From the NCBI RefSeq assembly GCF_015694705.1, contig NZ_JADQDR010000018.1, positions 1 to 47,981 of the forward strand: a stretch of 47,981 nucleotides of DNA, written 5' to 3'. The notes under the pieces were generated by a model. It did no database searches. It was not told the origin of the DNA and worked only from the letters and a program-made list of their open reading frames with translations. Positions 18,002-26,602 of the stretch are shown here, piece by piece. Positions within the stretch are counted from its first letter, which is position 1. Each line of letters opens with the position of its first letter. A program made the position numbers and the translations under genes. The DNA comes from Pontibacter rufus. Its GTDB lineage: Bacteria; Bacteroidota; Bacteroidia; Cytophagales; Hymenobacteraceae.

Positions 18002-19171
18002 TTAACCCTGTTTCACAACCGATGATGCCGCCCCTGCTCCGCCAGCAGATCCAATAGCACTACCCACCTTTTTTGTTGGGGAAAGAGTTGGGCCTCCACT
18101 GGTTATGATAAACTCAATCGGTTTAGGTTCAGACTCCTTTGGGTATACGGCCGTATTAAGAAGATCCGAAGCTTTGTCTAATTTTTTCACATACTCCTCC
18201 TTTGCCTCATAATGGGGAGGATTTGGCTTCTCATCCAGTATCTTCTTACAGGAGGCAATAATTTTACCACCTGTTCTCTTATAATCAAGCACCTCTAATG
18301 AGGTTTCTTTAGGATCGGGGTTTTCTGATTGAGGCCTGTCATTGAAAAATGACCATGAGCAATGATGGGGAGCAAGGAAAATATCCCAATCCAGCGCCTG
18401 TTCTTTCTCATCATTCTTATGTCTCTTAGTTTTCTCTAAGATGATTTCCCATGAATAGTGGTCGGAATCCCCGCCGAAGATCGCAAGACAGGCATACTTG
18501 GTGTCGTATGAGGCATTTTTGAATCTTGCTTGAAAGACAATGCTAGTCGAATTCTTGTCTTTCTCAGCAGAGGCTAAGTGCTCTTTGAATGGGGCATGTA
18601 TGAACACAGAGAACGTTGTCTGCTTCTTGCTGTTGAAAACGTCCACCACCTTGCCAGGGGTAGTACGTAGATGGTCAATGTCCTTATACTCTTTATTACC
18701 GTCGTAACCTATTATCTTTATCCTGTTACCTGGCTTATCTTTGTCTGCGTCTTTGCTACGGTGAAGTTCAATCCTTCTCTCAGCTTCCTGTTGGTATGCA
18801 TCCTCATCATCATTGGTGTGCTCTTCCGCGATCATAGGTGAAAACCACATCTCGTCAATCAGAATCCGATTCTCTTTCCTATCATCAGCACTATATTTAG
18901 TTGGATCACCTTGGTAAAAGTTACTTTTAAAGCCCCGGCAGTGGTCACAGTCACCATGAGTTAAGATAAATACATCAACATAAGGATTAGTATCTCTTTT
19001 CTTTATGCAGGAAAGTAAGTCCTTTTTTACGTCATAAATCTTTGAGTCCGTGCTGCCGATTGAACTCTGCCTAATGTTACAGTCGACCAGAATTGAAGTG
19101 CCGTCTTGAAGAAGGATCAACGACATATCACCGTTGTCTACTGGATAATACTTGATCTTTGAGTCTGCCAT
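18002..19171 (-). CDS. Metallo-beta-lactamase-fold hydrolase with Gly/Ala-rich tail
   Basis: The 389-residue protein has the metal site THGDCDHCRGF (71-81, giving H72, D74, D76, H77), FGGDSDHYSW (232-241) and LAPHHCSW (267-274), so the fold's metal ligands look complete, in the ComEC/Rec2-like style. It is cytoplasmic, with no signal peptide. After residue 368 the chain becomes flexible (GSAIGSAGGAGAASSVVKQG), ending in glycine. It is the first gene of the operon, eight bases before the E2-E1-JAB gene. Operons joining prokaryotic E1/E2/JAB proteins with this hydrolase fold have been noted by comparative genomics. The substrate is unknown; a nucleotide or nucleic-acid phosphoester is plausible, and the tail could itself be conjugated. 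Confidence 0.88.
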   Translation of the reverse strand: MADSKIKYYPVDNGDMSLILLQDGTSILVDCNIRQSSIGSTDSKIYDVKKDLLSCIKKRDTNPYVDVFILTHGDCDHCRGFKSNFYQGDPTKYSADDRKENRILIDEMWFSPMIAEEHTNDDEDAYQQEAERRIELHRSKDADKDKPGNRIKIIGYDGNKEYKDIDHLRTTPGKVVDVFNSKKQTTFSVFIHAPFKEHLASAEKDKNSTSIVFQARFKNASYDTKYACLAIFGGDSDHYSWEIILEKTKRHKNDEKEQALDWDIFLAPHHCSWSFFNDRPQSENPDPKETSLEVLDYKRTGGKIIASCKKILDEKPNPPHYEAKEEYVKKLDKASDLLNTAVYPKESEPKPIEFIITSGGPTLSPTKKVGSAIGSAGGAGAASSVVKQG

Positions 19172-19196
19172 GATAATATCTATATATCGGTTTCTT

Positions 19197-19296
19197 CAAA
19201 GGTATGAAGAAAAATCTAAATATATCAAGCAAAATTAAGTATATCTATCTTGTAGCAAGCAATGCTTGATATATTTAGATATAATCTGTATCTTTG
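19197..19296. promoter_or_regulatory. Divergent promoters sharing an 18-bp inverted-repeat operator
   Basis: ATCTAAATATATCAAGCA at 19214-19231 is exactly inverted at 19263-19280. Rightward, TTG (19266-19268) and TATCTTTG (19289-19296) form a promoter for the XRE gene. Leftward on the minus strand, TTG (19228-19226) and TACCTTTG (19204-19197) form a promoter for the metallo-beta-lactamase gene. Each arm covers one -33 element in the same orientation relative to its promoter, so one repressor could silence both directions. The predicted 5' leaders are only about 20 bases. Confidence 0.8.
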
Positions 19297-19320
19297 CAGT
19301 CTTAACACATAAGGTTTGTA

Positions 19321-19659
19321 ATGAAAACATTGGGCAAAACCTTAAAAGAGGCAAGGGAGCAGAACTCTCTTAAGTTGCGTCAGGTAGAAGACGCTACTGG
19401 CATCTCGAATGCATATCTGAGTCAACTTGAAAATGACAAGATTAAAAACCCATCTGCCAATATTTTATATAAACTTTCCTCCCTCTATAACCTAGAGCTG
19501 AACAACTTAATGGCTGCATCTGGGGCAATTAAGAAAAAAGAAGACGATAAGGCTAGTGTGCTGAATTCTGTAGCCTTCTCCGCTGATAGTCTTTCCAAAG
19601 AGGAAGAAGAGGCATTGATAGAGTATCTTAAATTCCTTCGGTTTAGCAAGAATAAATAA
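19321..19659 (+). CDS. XRE-family repressor
   Basis: The 112-residue protein has a helix-turn-helix at about residues 1-65 (LKEAREQNSLKLRQVEDATG, then ISNAYLSQLEND and NILYKLSSLYNL). A short charged C-terminal tail ends in EEALIEYLKFLRF, often seen in regulators paired with ImmA/IrrE proteases. It is the likely binder of the 18-bp repeats upstream, so it would repress both itself and the divergent ubiquitin-like operon. Its stop and the next start share one base (TAATG). Confidence 0.88.
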   Translation: MKTLGKTLKEAREQNSLKLRQVEDATGISNAYLSQLENDKIKNPSANILYKLSSLYNLELNNLMAASGAIKKKEDDKASVLNSVAFSADSLSKEEEEALIEYLKFLRFSKNK

Positions 19660-20522
19660 TGCTGGAAGAGCATACCAGGAGGAATATTGAAAAGGTCGCA
19701 AATGAGATACTGACCAGTAGCAAGTGCCTTGGTGTATTCCCTACCCCAGTTGATAAGATCATTTCCTTCTCTGAGTTGTCAGTCAACAATGATTTAAGCC
19801 TTTCAAGGATACACACTAATTATATAGAGCAAGCGGATAATAAGCTGTTTAGTGCTTTAGCCAAGATAAGGGGCATACTTGACAGAGAAGAGAAAGTTAT
19901 TTATCTGGATCTGAACTTATCCGATTCCAAACGCAACTTTGTGAAACTGCATGAAGTCGGCCATGAAGTACTACCATGGCAGAGAAGCTTACATGAGTTC
20001 ATGGATGATGACGTAAGCCTTAGTGAACAGACAAATGAGGAATTCGAGGCGGAGGCCAATTACTTCGCCTCTGCGACATTGTTCCAGCTCGACCGCTTTC
20101 AAGCCGAGATGAGTAAGCTCGGGTTTGGCATGAAGGCACCCATGGCATTAGCAAAGAAGTTTGGTGCCTCTGTACATGCCTCCCTTAGACGGTATGTTGA
20201 ATCAAACAAGAAACGTTGTGGGTTAATAGTCTTAGAGAATGTTTCACCCCAAGGCTCTTTTGTAAGCTGCTCCCTTCGAGATATCTTCCTTTCCTCAACA
20301 TTTGTGTCTGAATTTGGGGAAATACACGTACCGCTGGAACTGGGATATAAATGGGCTTTTGTTAAAGATTATTATTTTCAGAAGAAATACCACGAGCGGG
20401 GCAGCATTGAAATTATTTCATTAGAGGGGGAAGCTATTGACTGCGCTTATCATTTTTTTAATAACTCCTTCAATGCATTTGTCTTGTTTTTTCCACGAGG
20501 GGAGAATCGATCTAGAAGTTAA
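19659..20522 (+). CDS. ImmA/IrrE-family metallopeptidase
   Basis: The 287-residue protein carries a zinc-protease motif LHEVGHEVLPW (about residues 103-113) and a downstream acidic stretch NEEFEAEANYFAS (about 126-138) supplying the third ligand, as in the ImmA/IrrE (COG2856) family. ImmA of ICEBs1 and IrrE/DdrO systems cleave the paired XRE repressor on stress. Here the partner is the XRE protein encoded directly upstream, so cleavage would free the divergent metallo-beta-lactamase/E2-E1-JAB operon. The C-terminal 120 residues may be a sensing part (inference). Confidence 0.87.
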   Translation: MLEEHTRRNIEKVANEILTSSKCLGVFPTPVDKIISFSELSVNNDLSLSRIHTNYIEQADNKLFSALAKIRGILDREEKVIYLDLNLSDSKRNFVKLHEVGHEVLPWQRSLHEFMDDDVSLSEQTNEEFEAEANYFASATLFQLDRFQAEMSKLGFGMKAPMALAKKFGASVHASLRRYVESNKKRCGLIVLENVSPQGSFVSCSLRDIFLSSTFVSEFGEIHVPLELGYKWAFVKDYYFQKKYHERGSIEIISLEGEAIDCAYHFFNNSFNAFVLFFPRGENRSRS

Positions 20523-21078
20523 ATCCCAATATATCATTTGGTAGATTTATCAAGATTTGTGCAAACAGAAAAATAAGCGAGCGCTTAAATTGTTAGTGGC
20601 TGATTACTTATAAATAGCTGTCGATCCTAGCTAGTAATTTTCACATAAGCCTCCCTCCTGCTCATCACCTCGCACGATAAGGTACAGCAGTTAGTAAATC
20701 ATCAGACAACGCCAGGTGCAGTTTCACACATTTGTGTACATATAACATTTTACAAACGCACGCTCAAAAATGTTATCCCGTTCAAGCCGCAACTCGGCCT
20801 CATTAGATGTCACCTATCAGTGTTAATGTTACTAATTTTGCTGCCGCAGCCCTGCAGTTAGATCGTATCTGAAATGTCGGATAACTGCCACTTATAGCTT
20901 ATACTGACGTCCCTGCTTTACATAATGATACTTATAAAACTTTCAAGAAGCACAAGGCAGAAAAGCAGCAGAACCATCGTCTATGGCACAACACTGATTG
21001 CCAGCATCGACCTTAGTTAGGCCTTCTCTAAAAAGAAACTTCTATGTATGATAATAATTAAACTAAATTTGTTGGTAA
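20523..21078. other. Gap after the defence island
   Basis: No coding frame that I can support on either strand. There is a 10-bp inverted repeat ATAACATTTT at 20742-20751 with 20767-20776. This gap separates the island from accessory metabolic genes. Confidence 0.4.
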
Positions 21079-21097
21079 ATACTAATTCAATTAGTAT
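21079..21097. promoter_or_regulatory. 19-bp palindrome before DinB gene
   Basis: ATACTAATT-C-AATTAGTAT is a perfect palindrome 33 bases before the start codon, the right place for a repressor site. Confidence 0.5.
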
Positions 21098-21129
21098 AAT
21101 TACTTCATACTAAACAGTAACATAAACCT

Positions 21130-21624
21130 ATGAAAATTATCGAAAAGCTTCTGAAGGAAATTGATGAAGAAGGGCTGAGAACCCGCAAAATGCTAACAAT
21201 CGTGCCAGACGACAAATACGATTGGCGGCCTCACCCCAAAAGCATGCCTGTCAAAGACCTTGCACTGCACATTGCCGATTTGCCCACCTGGATAACCCTA
21301 GCTGTTACAACCGACGAACTCGACTTTGCTGCCAGCCCTTACAATCCTGGCAATGCCAATAGCACGGAAGAGCTATTAATGCTGTTCGAGAAGAACCTGG
21401 CAAAGGCGAAAGCAGATATGGATCAGGCAACAGAGGAGCAGCTGGAAGAGCCCTGGACGCTGCGTAAAAGTGATGCCGTGTACATGACCCTGTCGAAGTA
21501 TGAGACTGTTCGCCATGCACTGGCACAGACAATCCATCACAGGGCACAGCTCGGCCTGTACCTGCGGCTGCTCGACATCCCTATCCCGGGTAGCTACGGA
21601 CCAAGTGCCGACGAGCAGGGCTAG
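21130..21624 (+). CDS. DinB-family protein
   Basis: The 164-residue protein is a four-helix DinB/YfiT-type domain: LALHIADLPTW (about residues 43-53) and TIHHRAQLGLYLRL (about 135-148) carry the metal-binding histidines. Family members are thiol transferases or hydrolases with diverse small substrates; the substrate cannot be deduced. It stands alone, with a palindrome upstream and a hairpin eight bases behind the stop. Confidence 0.85.
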   Translation: MKIIEKLLKEIDEEGLRTRKMLTIVPDDKYDWRPHPKSMPVKDLALHIADLPTWITLAVTTDELDFAASPYNPGNANSTEELLMLFEKNLAKAKADMDQATEEQLEEPWTLRKSDAVYMTLSKYETVRHALAQTIHHRAQLGLYLRLLDIPIPGSYGPSADEQG

Positions 21625-21632
21625 TAGTCAAC

Positions 21633-21670
21633 AGCTCAGGAGCCTCCTTGAAACTGGCAGCTCCTGAGCT
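21633..21670 (+). terminator. Terminator-like hairpin behind DinB
   Basis: AGCTCAGGAGC (21633-21643) pairs perfectly with 21660-21670 over a 16-base loop and is followed by CTGTTTC. It begins nine bases after the stop. Confidence 0.6.
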
Positions 21671-21714
21671 CTGTTTCAAATCGGTCCAGTCGGTAAATAC
21701 CAAGGCATTTTAGC

Positions 21715-22032
21715 CTACTCTCCAAGACAATCAGGATATTTCTCCTGGCTTCTGTATTTGGCGAGCGACTTGAAGCTGTCCAGAACAGCCCTAAGCATGG
21801 AGCAGTCCGTCTCTCTGTTTGCCGCTGTCCGTGATCGCATGTCTGCGGATGCGGGCGATGTGAAGGAAAAATTTTTCTCAAGGCACTGCAGGGGCTTGCC
21901 GCCGATGATATAGAACCGCTTTTCCGTCACGTTGTCTCTGGTTTCTCCCTCCCCCTCGAAATGCCACGCCACATGCCTGTAGAAGGCGAAGAACAGAAAG
22001 TCGCCTTCCACATACGACAAAGGTCCTATCAC
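21715..22032 (-). CDS. Hypothetical protein next to repeat A
   Basis: This 105-residue frame has a believable composition (GDFLFFAFYRHVAWHFEGEG, then KPLQCLEKNFSF) but I recognise no family, and it has no signal peptide or helix-turn-helix. Its first codons fall inside dispersed repeat A, and the second copy of that repeat at 35.4 kb carries a matching but quickly terminated start. It may be an intact member of a gene that is decayed elsewhere, or itself a fragment. Confidence 0.4.
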   Translation of the reverse strand: MIGPLSYVEGDFLFFAFYRHVAWHFEGEGETRDNVTEKRFYIIGGKPLQCLEKNFSFTSPASADMRSRTAANRETDCSMLRAVLDSFKSLAKYRSQEKYPDCLGE

Positions 22033-22518
22033 CTTAGCGTCTTACCCTCTCTAAGTTTACCGAAAATACCGGTGTTCAGGATTGGCAATAATCGTCATGC
22101 AGACGTTCACATGTTATAAGAACCTGGATGCGGTGAAAGAATCTTTAAATTGAAGCCCTGTCGTGAAGGCTGCCCTCCCCGGCATGCTTCGCCCCTCCGT
22201 CTAGCACCCAGCCAAATGATGCTCCTTTGTCCGGGAGCTTCCCGTGCCCGCGTTACCCTACGCCAAGGCTCGTCTTTGCGCGCTTTGATGAGCTGCGCTA
22301 CATCCAAACTGCTTCATTCCTCCACTTATCGCACCGTAGCCTTGCCCACCCTGAGCAAAGCTGGCGCCACCCCCAGCAGCTAACAATACCAGTAAACACA
22401 ATAATATAAGATTACTCAATCAGCAGGAATGAGTACAAAAGGGAAAGAAAAGCAACTTCAGGAGCGAAGGGCTTTGAATTCCTGGTACTCGGCATTTTCC
22501 ATCAGCTCGCGCACGTAT
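22022..22518. repeat. Dispersed repeat A, copy 1
   Basis: About 500 bp matches 35419-35917 in the same direction, with many substitutions and small gaps; strongest near 22180-22290 and 22440-22500. It spans the end of the small minus-strand pseudogene at 22458-22696, a non-coding spacer, and the start of the frame at 21715-22032. It therefore looks like a duplicated gene junction rather than a simple insertion sequence. No terminal inverted repeats were seen. Confidence 0.75.
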
Positions 22519-22696
22519 TCTCTCATGCCGCTATCGCTCTTTTCATTCATATACCTGTTAAAGCTCAGGATGGTGCTGCACGTCCCATAACCATTAACCC
22601 TGAGAATAACGCTAAACCTAAGTTGCCTACCCTTACGGTACCCTTCAATGGGGTGATGTCGCCAGCTGGCACCTGCTTAGTCTTTTCTTTGGCCAT
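22458..22696 (-). pseudogene. Frameshifted small conserved gene
   Basis: From ATG at 22696 the frame reads MAKEKTKQVPAGDITPLKG; a change of frame near the GGTACC at 22645 then gives KGRQLRFSVILRVNGYG and a helical end with MREYVRELMENAEYQEFKAL and a TGA at 22458-22460. One base change in register would restore a protein of about 78 residues. The last residues recur in repeat A copy 2 (EEYQEFKTLRT, then stop). Function unknown. Confidence 0.5.
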
Positions 22697-22764
22697 GGGA
22701 AGCAAAGTTATAAAGCGTGAAAGCGCCAGACAGGCATTTGAGAGTGCAGTATACCGTCTGCCGA

Positions 22765-22809
22765 GTATGTAAAAGGCTGTGTAAAGTTTTTACACAGCCT
22801 TTTACATAC
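22765..22809. repeat. Perfect 21-bp hairpin with 3-base loop
   Basis: Arms 22765-22785 and 22789-22809 are exact complements, with core GGCTGTGTAAA. No T-run follows. The GGCTGTGTAAA core resembles ends of IS256-type elements, so this may be two fused inverted ends left by excision or a tiny non-autonomous element (inference). The rest of 22697-23245 shows no gene. Confidence 0.7.
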
Positions 22810-23245
22810 CTACTACCACCGTGGAGGGCTTGTAACAAAGGTAAAATCAGCTTCCGACTTTAAAAAACAGACTTGGCCTTAAACCTGGAAAAGCAGCGAA
22901 GTATGAGTACTAAGGTACAGGCCGCCAGGCCGAACTACGGGCGAAGGTCGCTTGTTTGATGTACCATAAACTCAGTGTCTCCCGGTTTAAAGGAATTAGT
23001 TTAGCGAGACGGCAAAAAGAGAGGGAAATAATACACCAGATACATTTATCCTCAAGCTGCTGGATGTCTTCTTATATCGCTGTGTTTTGAAATTAGGAAA
23101 CTGACGGGAATTTTATAAATTATAAGTTTATTATATATTATATTCGCAATTCAATTCCGTTTAGCCACCACAGTTAGTAGGCTAAACAGAATAACTTCAT
23201 ATATATTGTAGCTACACACAATTACTTTCACAACGAAGAAATTAG

Positions 23246-24358
23246 ATGAACAAAATAAAGAGCTGGATTATTGCTGCAATCCTTATTTTATCAATACAAT
23301 GTGCATACTCCCAAAAAAGTGATTACATCGCAACAGATAGTTTATTAACTTATGGAATTAAATTGATGGAAGGAACGGCCAAAGATAACGCACAATTTGT
23401 TCGATTGAAAAGTAAGAATGGTGAGATAAGGTATTCTGCTGAACAATTGACAGAATATGGGTTCAAAAATGGTACTGTATATTTATCTAAGAGTATTTCA
23501 GTTTCGGGACAGATTAAAAAGGTCTTTTTAGAACGGCTTGAACATGGAAAAATTTCTCTCTACTACTTTACTGCAAAAGGCATTAAAACGTATTTTTTGG
23601 AAAAGGACAGTACTATCTTTGTTGAAATTTCTAAAGATGATTTTCGAAAGCATATATTAGAAAATACAAGTGACTTTGAATGGGAGGCGGAGCAAGTACA
23701 GCTAGTCAAATACAATAGGAAATCGCTTTCAAAGATTATTTCCATGTACAACAACGGCAATAATCGACCATTCCCTTATCCTCGATTTGGTATAATTGCG
23801 GGTTATAGTAGAACATCGTTGGGCGTGTCTACAAGTGTGTCGAGTGAACATCTTAACGGCATTTCTTTCACACCTAGTTCTTCGGCCTTATTTGGAGTTT
23901 TTGCCGATCTCCCAATTGAAAAAAGTTACTTTTCTTTGAATACTGGAGTTAATGTTACTAAAAGCGGCTTTTCGGTTAACTCATCAACTCCTCAATCGAC
24001 TATAGATGTTGTTGTTAATACAACTTCAGTAAATGTACCAGTATTGTTGCGTTATACTCTGCCAACTTTAGGTTGGAGACCATTTATTGATGCCGGTGGC
24101 TCTTACTTATATCATTTAACAAACAAAGGCAAAATCTACGAATCCTCTATTGATCAAACTACAGTAACCATCGACGAGGTCCAGCAGGAGACACTCATTT
24201 CTAGAAGTATGGTAGGCTATTCTCTTGGAATAGGATTGCAACGCAATCTGGACTTTAGAAGAATTGCTGCGGGAGAGCTTAGATTTAATCAGTTTCCTGG
24301 AAATGACATTACTTTTCAAAAAACGCAATTAGAAATTTTGGTTAGCTTTTCCTTTTGA
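23246..24358 (+). CDS. Outer-membrane beta-barrel protein (PorT-like)
   Basis: The 370-residue protein has a signal peptide (WIIAAILILSIQCAYSQ, residues 7-23). Its N-terminal half is a charged periplasmic or surface part. From about residue 180 onward amphipathic strands follow (FGIIAGYSRTSLGVSTS, SLNTGVNVTKSGFSV, VPVLLRYTL), ending in LEILVSFSF with a terminal aromatic as in outer-membrane barrels of the Bacteroidota beta-barrel family. It overlaps the region just before the Kelch lipoprotein gene, only two bases away, so both are one operon. The pair is AT-rich by eye compared with the genes from 26.6 kb on, which suggests transfer. Confidence 0.8.
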   Translation: MNKIKSWIIAAILILSIQCAYSQKSDYIATDSLLTYGIKLMEGTAKDNAQFVRLKSKNGEIRYSAEQLTEYGFKNGTVYLSKSISVSGQIKKVFLERLEHGKISLYYFTAKGIKTYFLEKDSTIFVEISKDDFRKHILENTSDFEWEAEQVQLVKYNRKSLSKIISMYNNGNNRPFPYPRFGIIAGYSRTSLGVSTSVSSEHLNGISFTPSSSALFGVFADLPIEKSYFSLNTGVNVTKSGFSVNSSTPQSTIDVVVNTTSVNVPVLLRYTLPTLGWRPFIDAGGSYLYHLTNKGKIYESSIDQTTVTIDEVQQETLISRSMVGYSLGIGLQRNLDFRRIAAGELRFNQFPGNDITFQKTQLEILVSFSF

Positions 24359-24360
24359 CA

Positions 24361-25857
24361 ATGAAAATCCCCATAAACAGACTGAATATTTTACTTTTAG
24401 GACTTATTCTTTTAGTAAGTTGCCAAGATGCAGAGATAGCACCAAAGGACTATCCAATTGCTATAATGGAAGAGGTAAGCACTTCTGATTCTGGTGCAAA
24501 GTTCACCGCTAATGTTACAAGTCTAGGGAACGAAACCGTTTCATCTTATGGGTTTGTGTGGGGAGATCAGCCAAACCTAAATATTGAAATAGATAATTTT
24601 AAAAGCATTTCGTCTAAGCTTACAACTGGAAACATTGTTTTGGAGATTAATTCCGGCTTAATGAAAGGTCAAACTTACTATGTTCGGCCTTTCATACGAA
24701 CTGAAAGTTTTCTTGTGTACGGTTCAGAACTGCCTTTTACTAGTGAGGGTAGTAAGCCACCTGAAATTTTTGATTTTCAACCCAAATTCGGTTCGGTAGG
24801 AACAAGCATTGAAATTACTGGAATAAATTTCGGCTTCTCAGCGAAAAGCAACACTGTACTGTTTGGTCAATATATTGCGACAGTTGACTCCGCTACAGAT
24901 ACAAAAATATATGTTAAAGTACCTCAAGTAACGGAACCAGGAAAAGTAGACATCACGGTTATAACAGCTGGTATGCCTGTAAATTCCAATGATAAATTTG
25001 ATATATATTTTCCTTGGTTGAAACAAAGTTCAACTCATAACATAAACTCTGCTTCAACATCATTCACCATAGCTAATAGTGCCTATATTATCAATCCAAA
25101 TTCATCGACAGGATGGAAGTTTGATTCTTCAAATAAAACTTGGCAATCATTTAATTTACCACAGAACGCTGGTCGGTATCCCAAAGCATTCACCATTTTA
25201 AACAAGGGCTATGCCTTACTTGAAAACGGTTTTTATGAATACGATCCAAGTAGCAATGTTTGGGCTCAGAAGTCGAATTTTCCAGATAATATTATTCGTG
25301 ATGACTATACCTTTACCATGAGTTTCGATCAAGTTGGATTTATAGGGTTCTGCTATAAAAATCAAAAATTATGGTCATACAATCCGAATAATGATACATG
25401 GATCCGAAAAGCGGATTTCCCGGAGGATTTTACCAAAACAACTTATCCAGTTTGGGGGAGCTTTTCGTTTACAATTGAAAATTCAGGCTATCTTGGAGTC
25501 AGTCAATCGGCATTTGCAATTAATACTTTCTGGAAATATGATGTTGCTACCGATTCATGGGAAAGTAAAACACCTCTACCATCTGATGCATATGGTTCAT
25601 ATGCATGTATGGTGATAGATGGAGTTGCTTATGTAGGGCTTGGAAGTAATTTCGAATGGGGAGATGGTTATGTTTCTGATGAAATCTGGAAATATGATCA
25701 ACTCAATGACAGTTGGAGACATTTTCAAAATTGTCCTACAAGCATGAGTGTTAATGCAAGTTTTGGAATAAAAGACAAAGGATATGTGTTGTCCGGCTCC
25801 ACTAGATATTCTGGAATATTGAGAGAAATTTGGGAATTTAATCCTGTCGAGAACTAA
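24361..25857 (+). CDS. IPT/TIG and Kelch-repeat lipoprotein
   Basis: I place the start at ATG 24361 rather than the TTG six bases earlier, which overlaps the upstream stop. The 498-residue product has a lipoprotein signal ending in LILLVSC (Cys about residue 21). An IPT/TIG domain follows at about 130-215 (PEIFDFQPKFGSVGTSIEIT, GINFG). Several Kelch-like blades come next, with repeated W(K/S)Y(D/N) signatures (LWSYNPNNDTW, FWKYDVATDSW, IWKYDQLNDSW) to the end. It is probably surface-exposed and binds protein or glycan. It pairs with the barrel protein encoded directly upstream. Confidence 0.85.
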   Translation: MKIPINRLNILLLGLILLVSCQDAEIAPKDYPIAIMEEVSTSDSGAKFTANVTSLGNETVSSYGFVWGDQPNLNIEIDNFKSISSKLTTGNIVLEINSGLMKGQTYYVRPFIRTESFLVYGSELPFTSEGSKPPEIFDFQPKFGSVGTSIEITGINFGFSAKSNTVLFGQYIATVDSATDTKIYVKVPQVTEPGKVDITVITAGMPVNSNDKFDIYFPWLKQSSTHNINSASTSFTIANSAYIINPNSSTGWKFDSSNKTWQSFNLPQNAGRYPKAFTILNKGYALLENGFYEYDPSSNVWAQKSNFPDNIIRDDYTFTMSFDQVGFIGFCYKNQKLWSYNPNNDTWIRKADFPEDFTKTTYPVWGSFSFTIENSGYLGVSQSAFAINTFWKYDVATDSWESKTPLPSDAYGSYACMVIDGVAYVGLGSNFEWGDGYVSDEIWKYDQLNDSWRHFQNCPTSMSVNASFGIKDKGYVLSGSTRYSGILREIWEFNPVEN

Positions 25858-25949
25858 AAAAGTGTGTAACAATAGATAAAAATGAATGCACTTACTATCT
25901 ACATAGAGACTATATCGTCCTGAAAGAGGTTGACAAAAAGTCAACGAAA

Positions 25950-26111
25950 ATGAAGGACGAAGCATTAAGAGAACGTATTGTAGATGAGTATCTCACGTCC
26001 GGGCAGAGCTATCGAGAAGTGGCCGATAGATGTGGTGTTGATTACCGTAGCCTGCACCGTTGGGTTAAGGAATACCGAAGGCGCATGAGAAAACCACATA
26101 AAATTAGCTGA
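25950..26111 (+). pseudogene. IS3-type orfA remnant
   Basis: The frame begins MKDEALRERIVDEYLTSGQS and continues with a helix-turn-helix YREVADRCGVDYRSLHRWVK as in IS3-family OrfA. It ends in TGA at 26109-26111. After the stop the same frame continues with LLRELPADKLPTDVEALQKT, typical of the second half of OrfA, then loses similarity. No OrfB follows. Sequence 26112-26367 is debris of the same element. Confidence 0.65.
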
Positions 26112-26367
26112 GCCGGGCTGCTGCGAGAACTGCCTGCAGACAAGCTGCCGACCGATGTCGAGGCCCTACAGAAGACCATTCAACCTGCACGAGCGCCCAG
26201 CCACTGCCGAAGACCTTATACGTCAGTTCATGCCTGTAGCAAAACCACAACAACCCCAGCGCCTGCGGCAAATATACAGCCTGCTGCAAACGCTTTATGG
26301 CTTAGTTAGAAAGACCGAACAGGAGCAGTACGTGAAGTAAAAAGACTCACCTTAGATACACGGCTTG

Positions 26368-26594
26368 TTTAACATAAGCTTACTTATCAGCTATAACAAG
26401 CAAAGGCTCAAGACCTCCTTCCATAAACAGCTTAAATACTCGAATCGAATATTATTGATAGACTGCCACTGCTGCAGGGAAATGAAGCTAACTAAACATG
26501 ATCAAAGCCAAGCACCCCGACGAGAAGTCCAGCAGAAGCCAACAGGCGTTCCTCTAAGCGTGCCCGAGTAAAAAACAACTATAAACTAGCCATT
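26368..26594. repeat. Dispersed repeat B, copy 1
   Basis: About 227 bp with close similarity to 36551-36777 in the same direction. Shared landmarks are TTTAACATAAGC at the start, ACTGCCACTGCTGCAGGGAA in the middle and AACTATAAACTAGCCAT at the end. No clear terminal inverted repeats or open frame shared by both copies. A 45-base relic of the left end lies at 40891-40935. It could be a non-autonomous mobile element. Confidence 0.8.
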
Positions 26595-26602
26595 CTCGCT
26601 TC

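Noticed and set aside
22107..22409. Frames of 60-77 codons on both strands inside repeat A
   Set aside because: The second copy of the repeat breaks each of these frames with stops, so they are unlikely to be genes.
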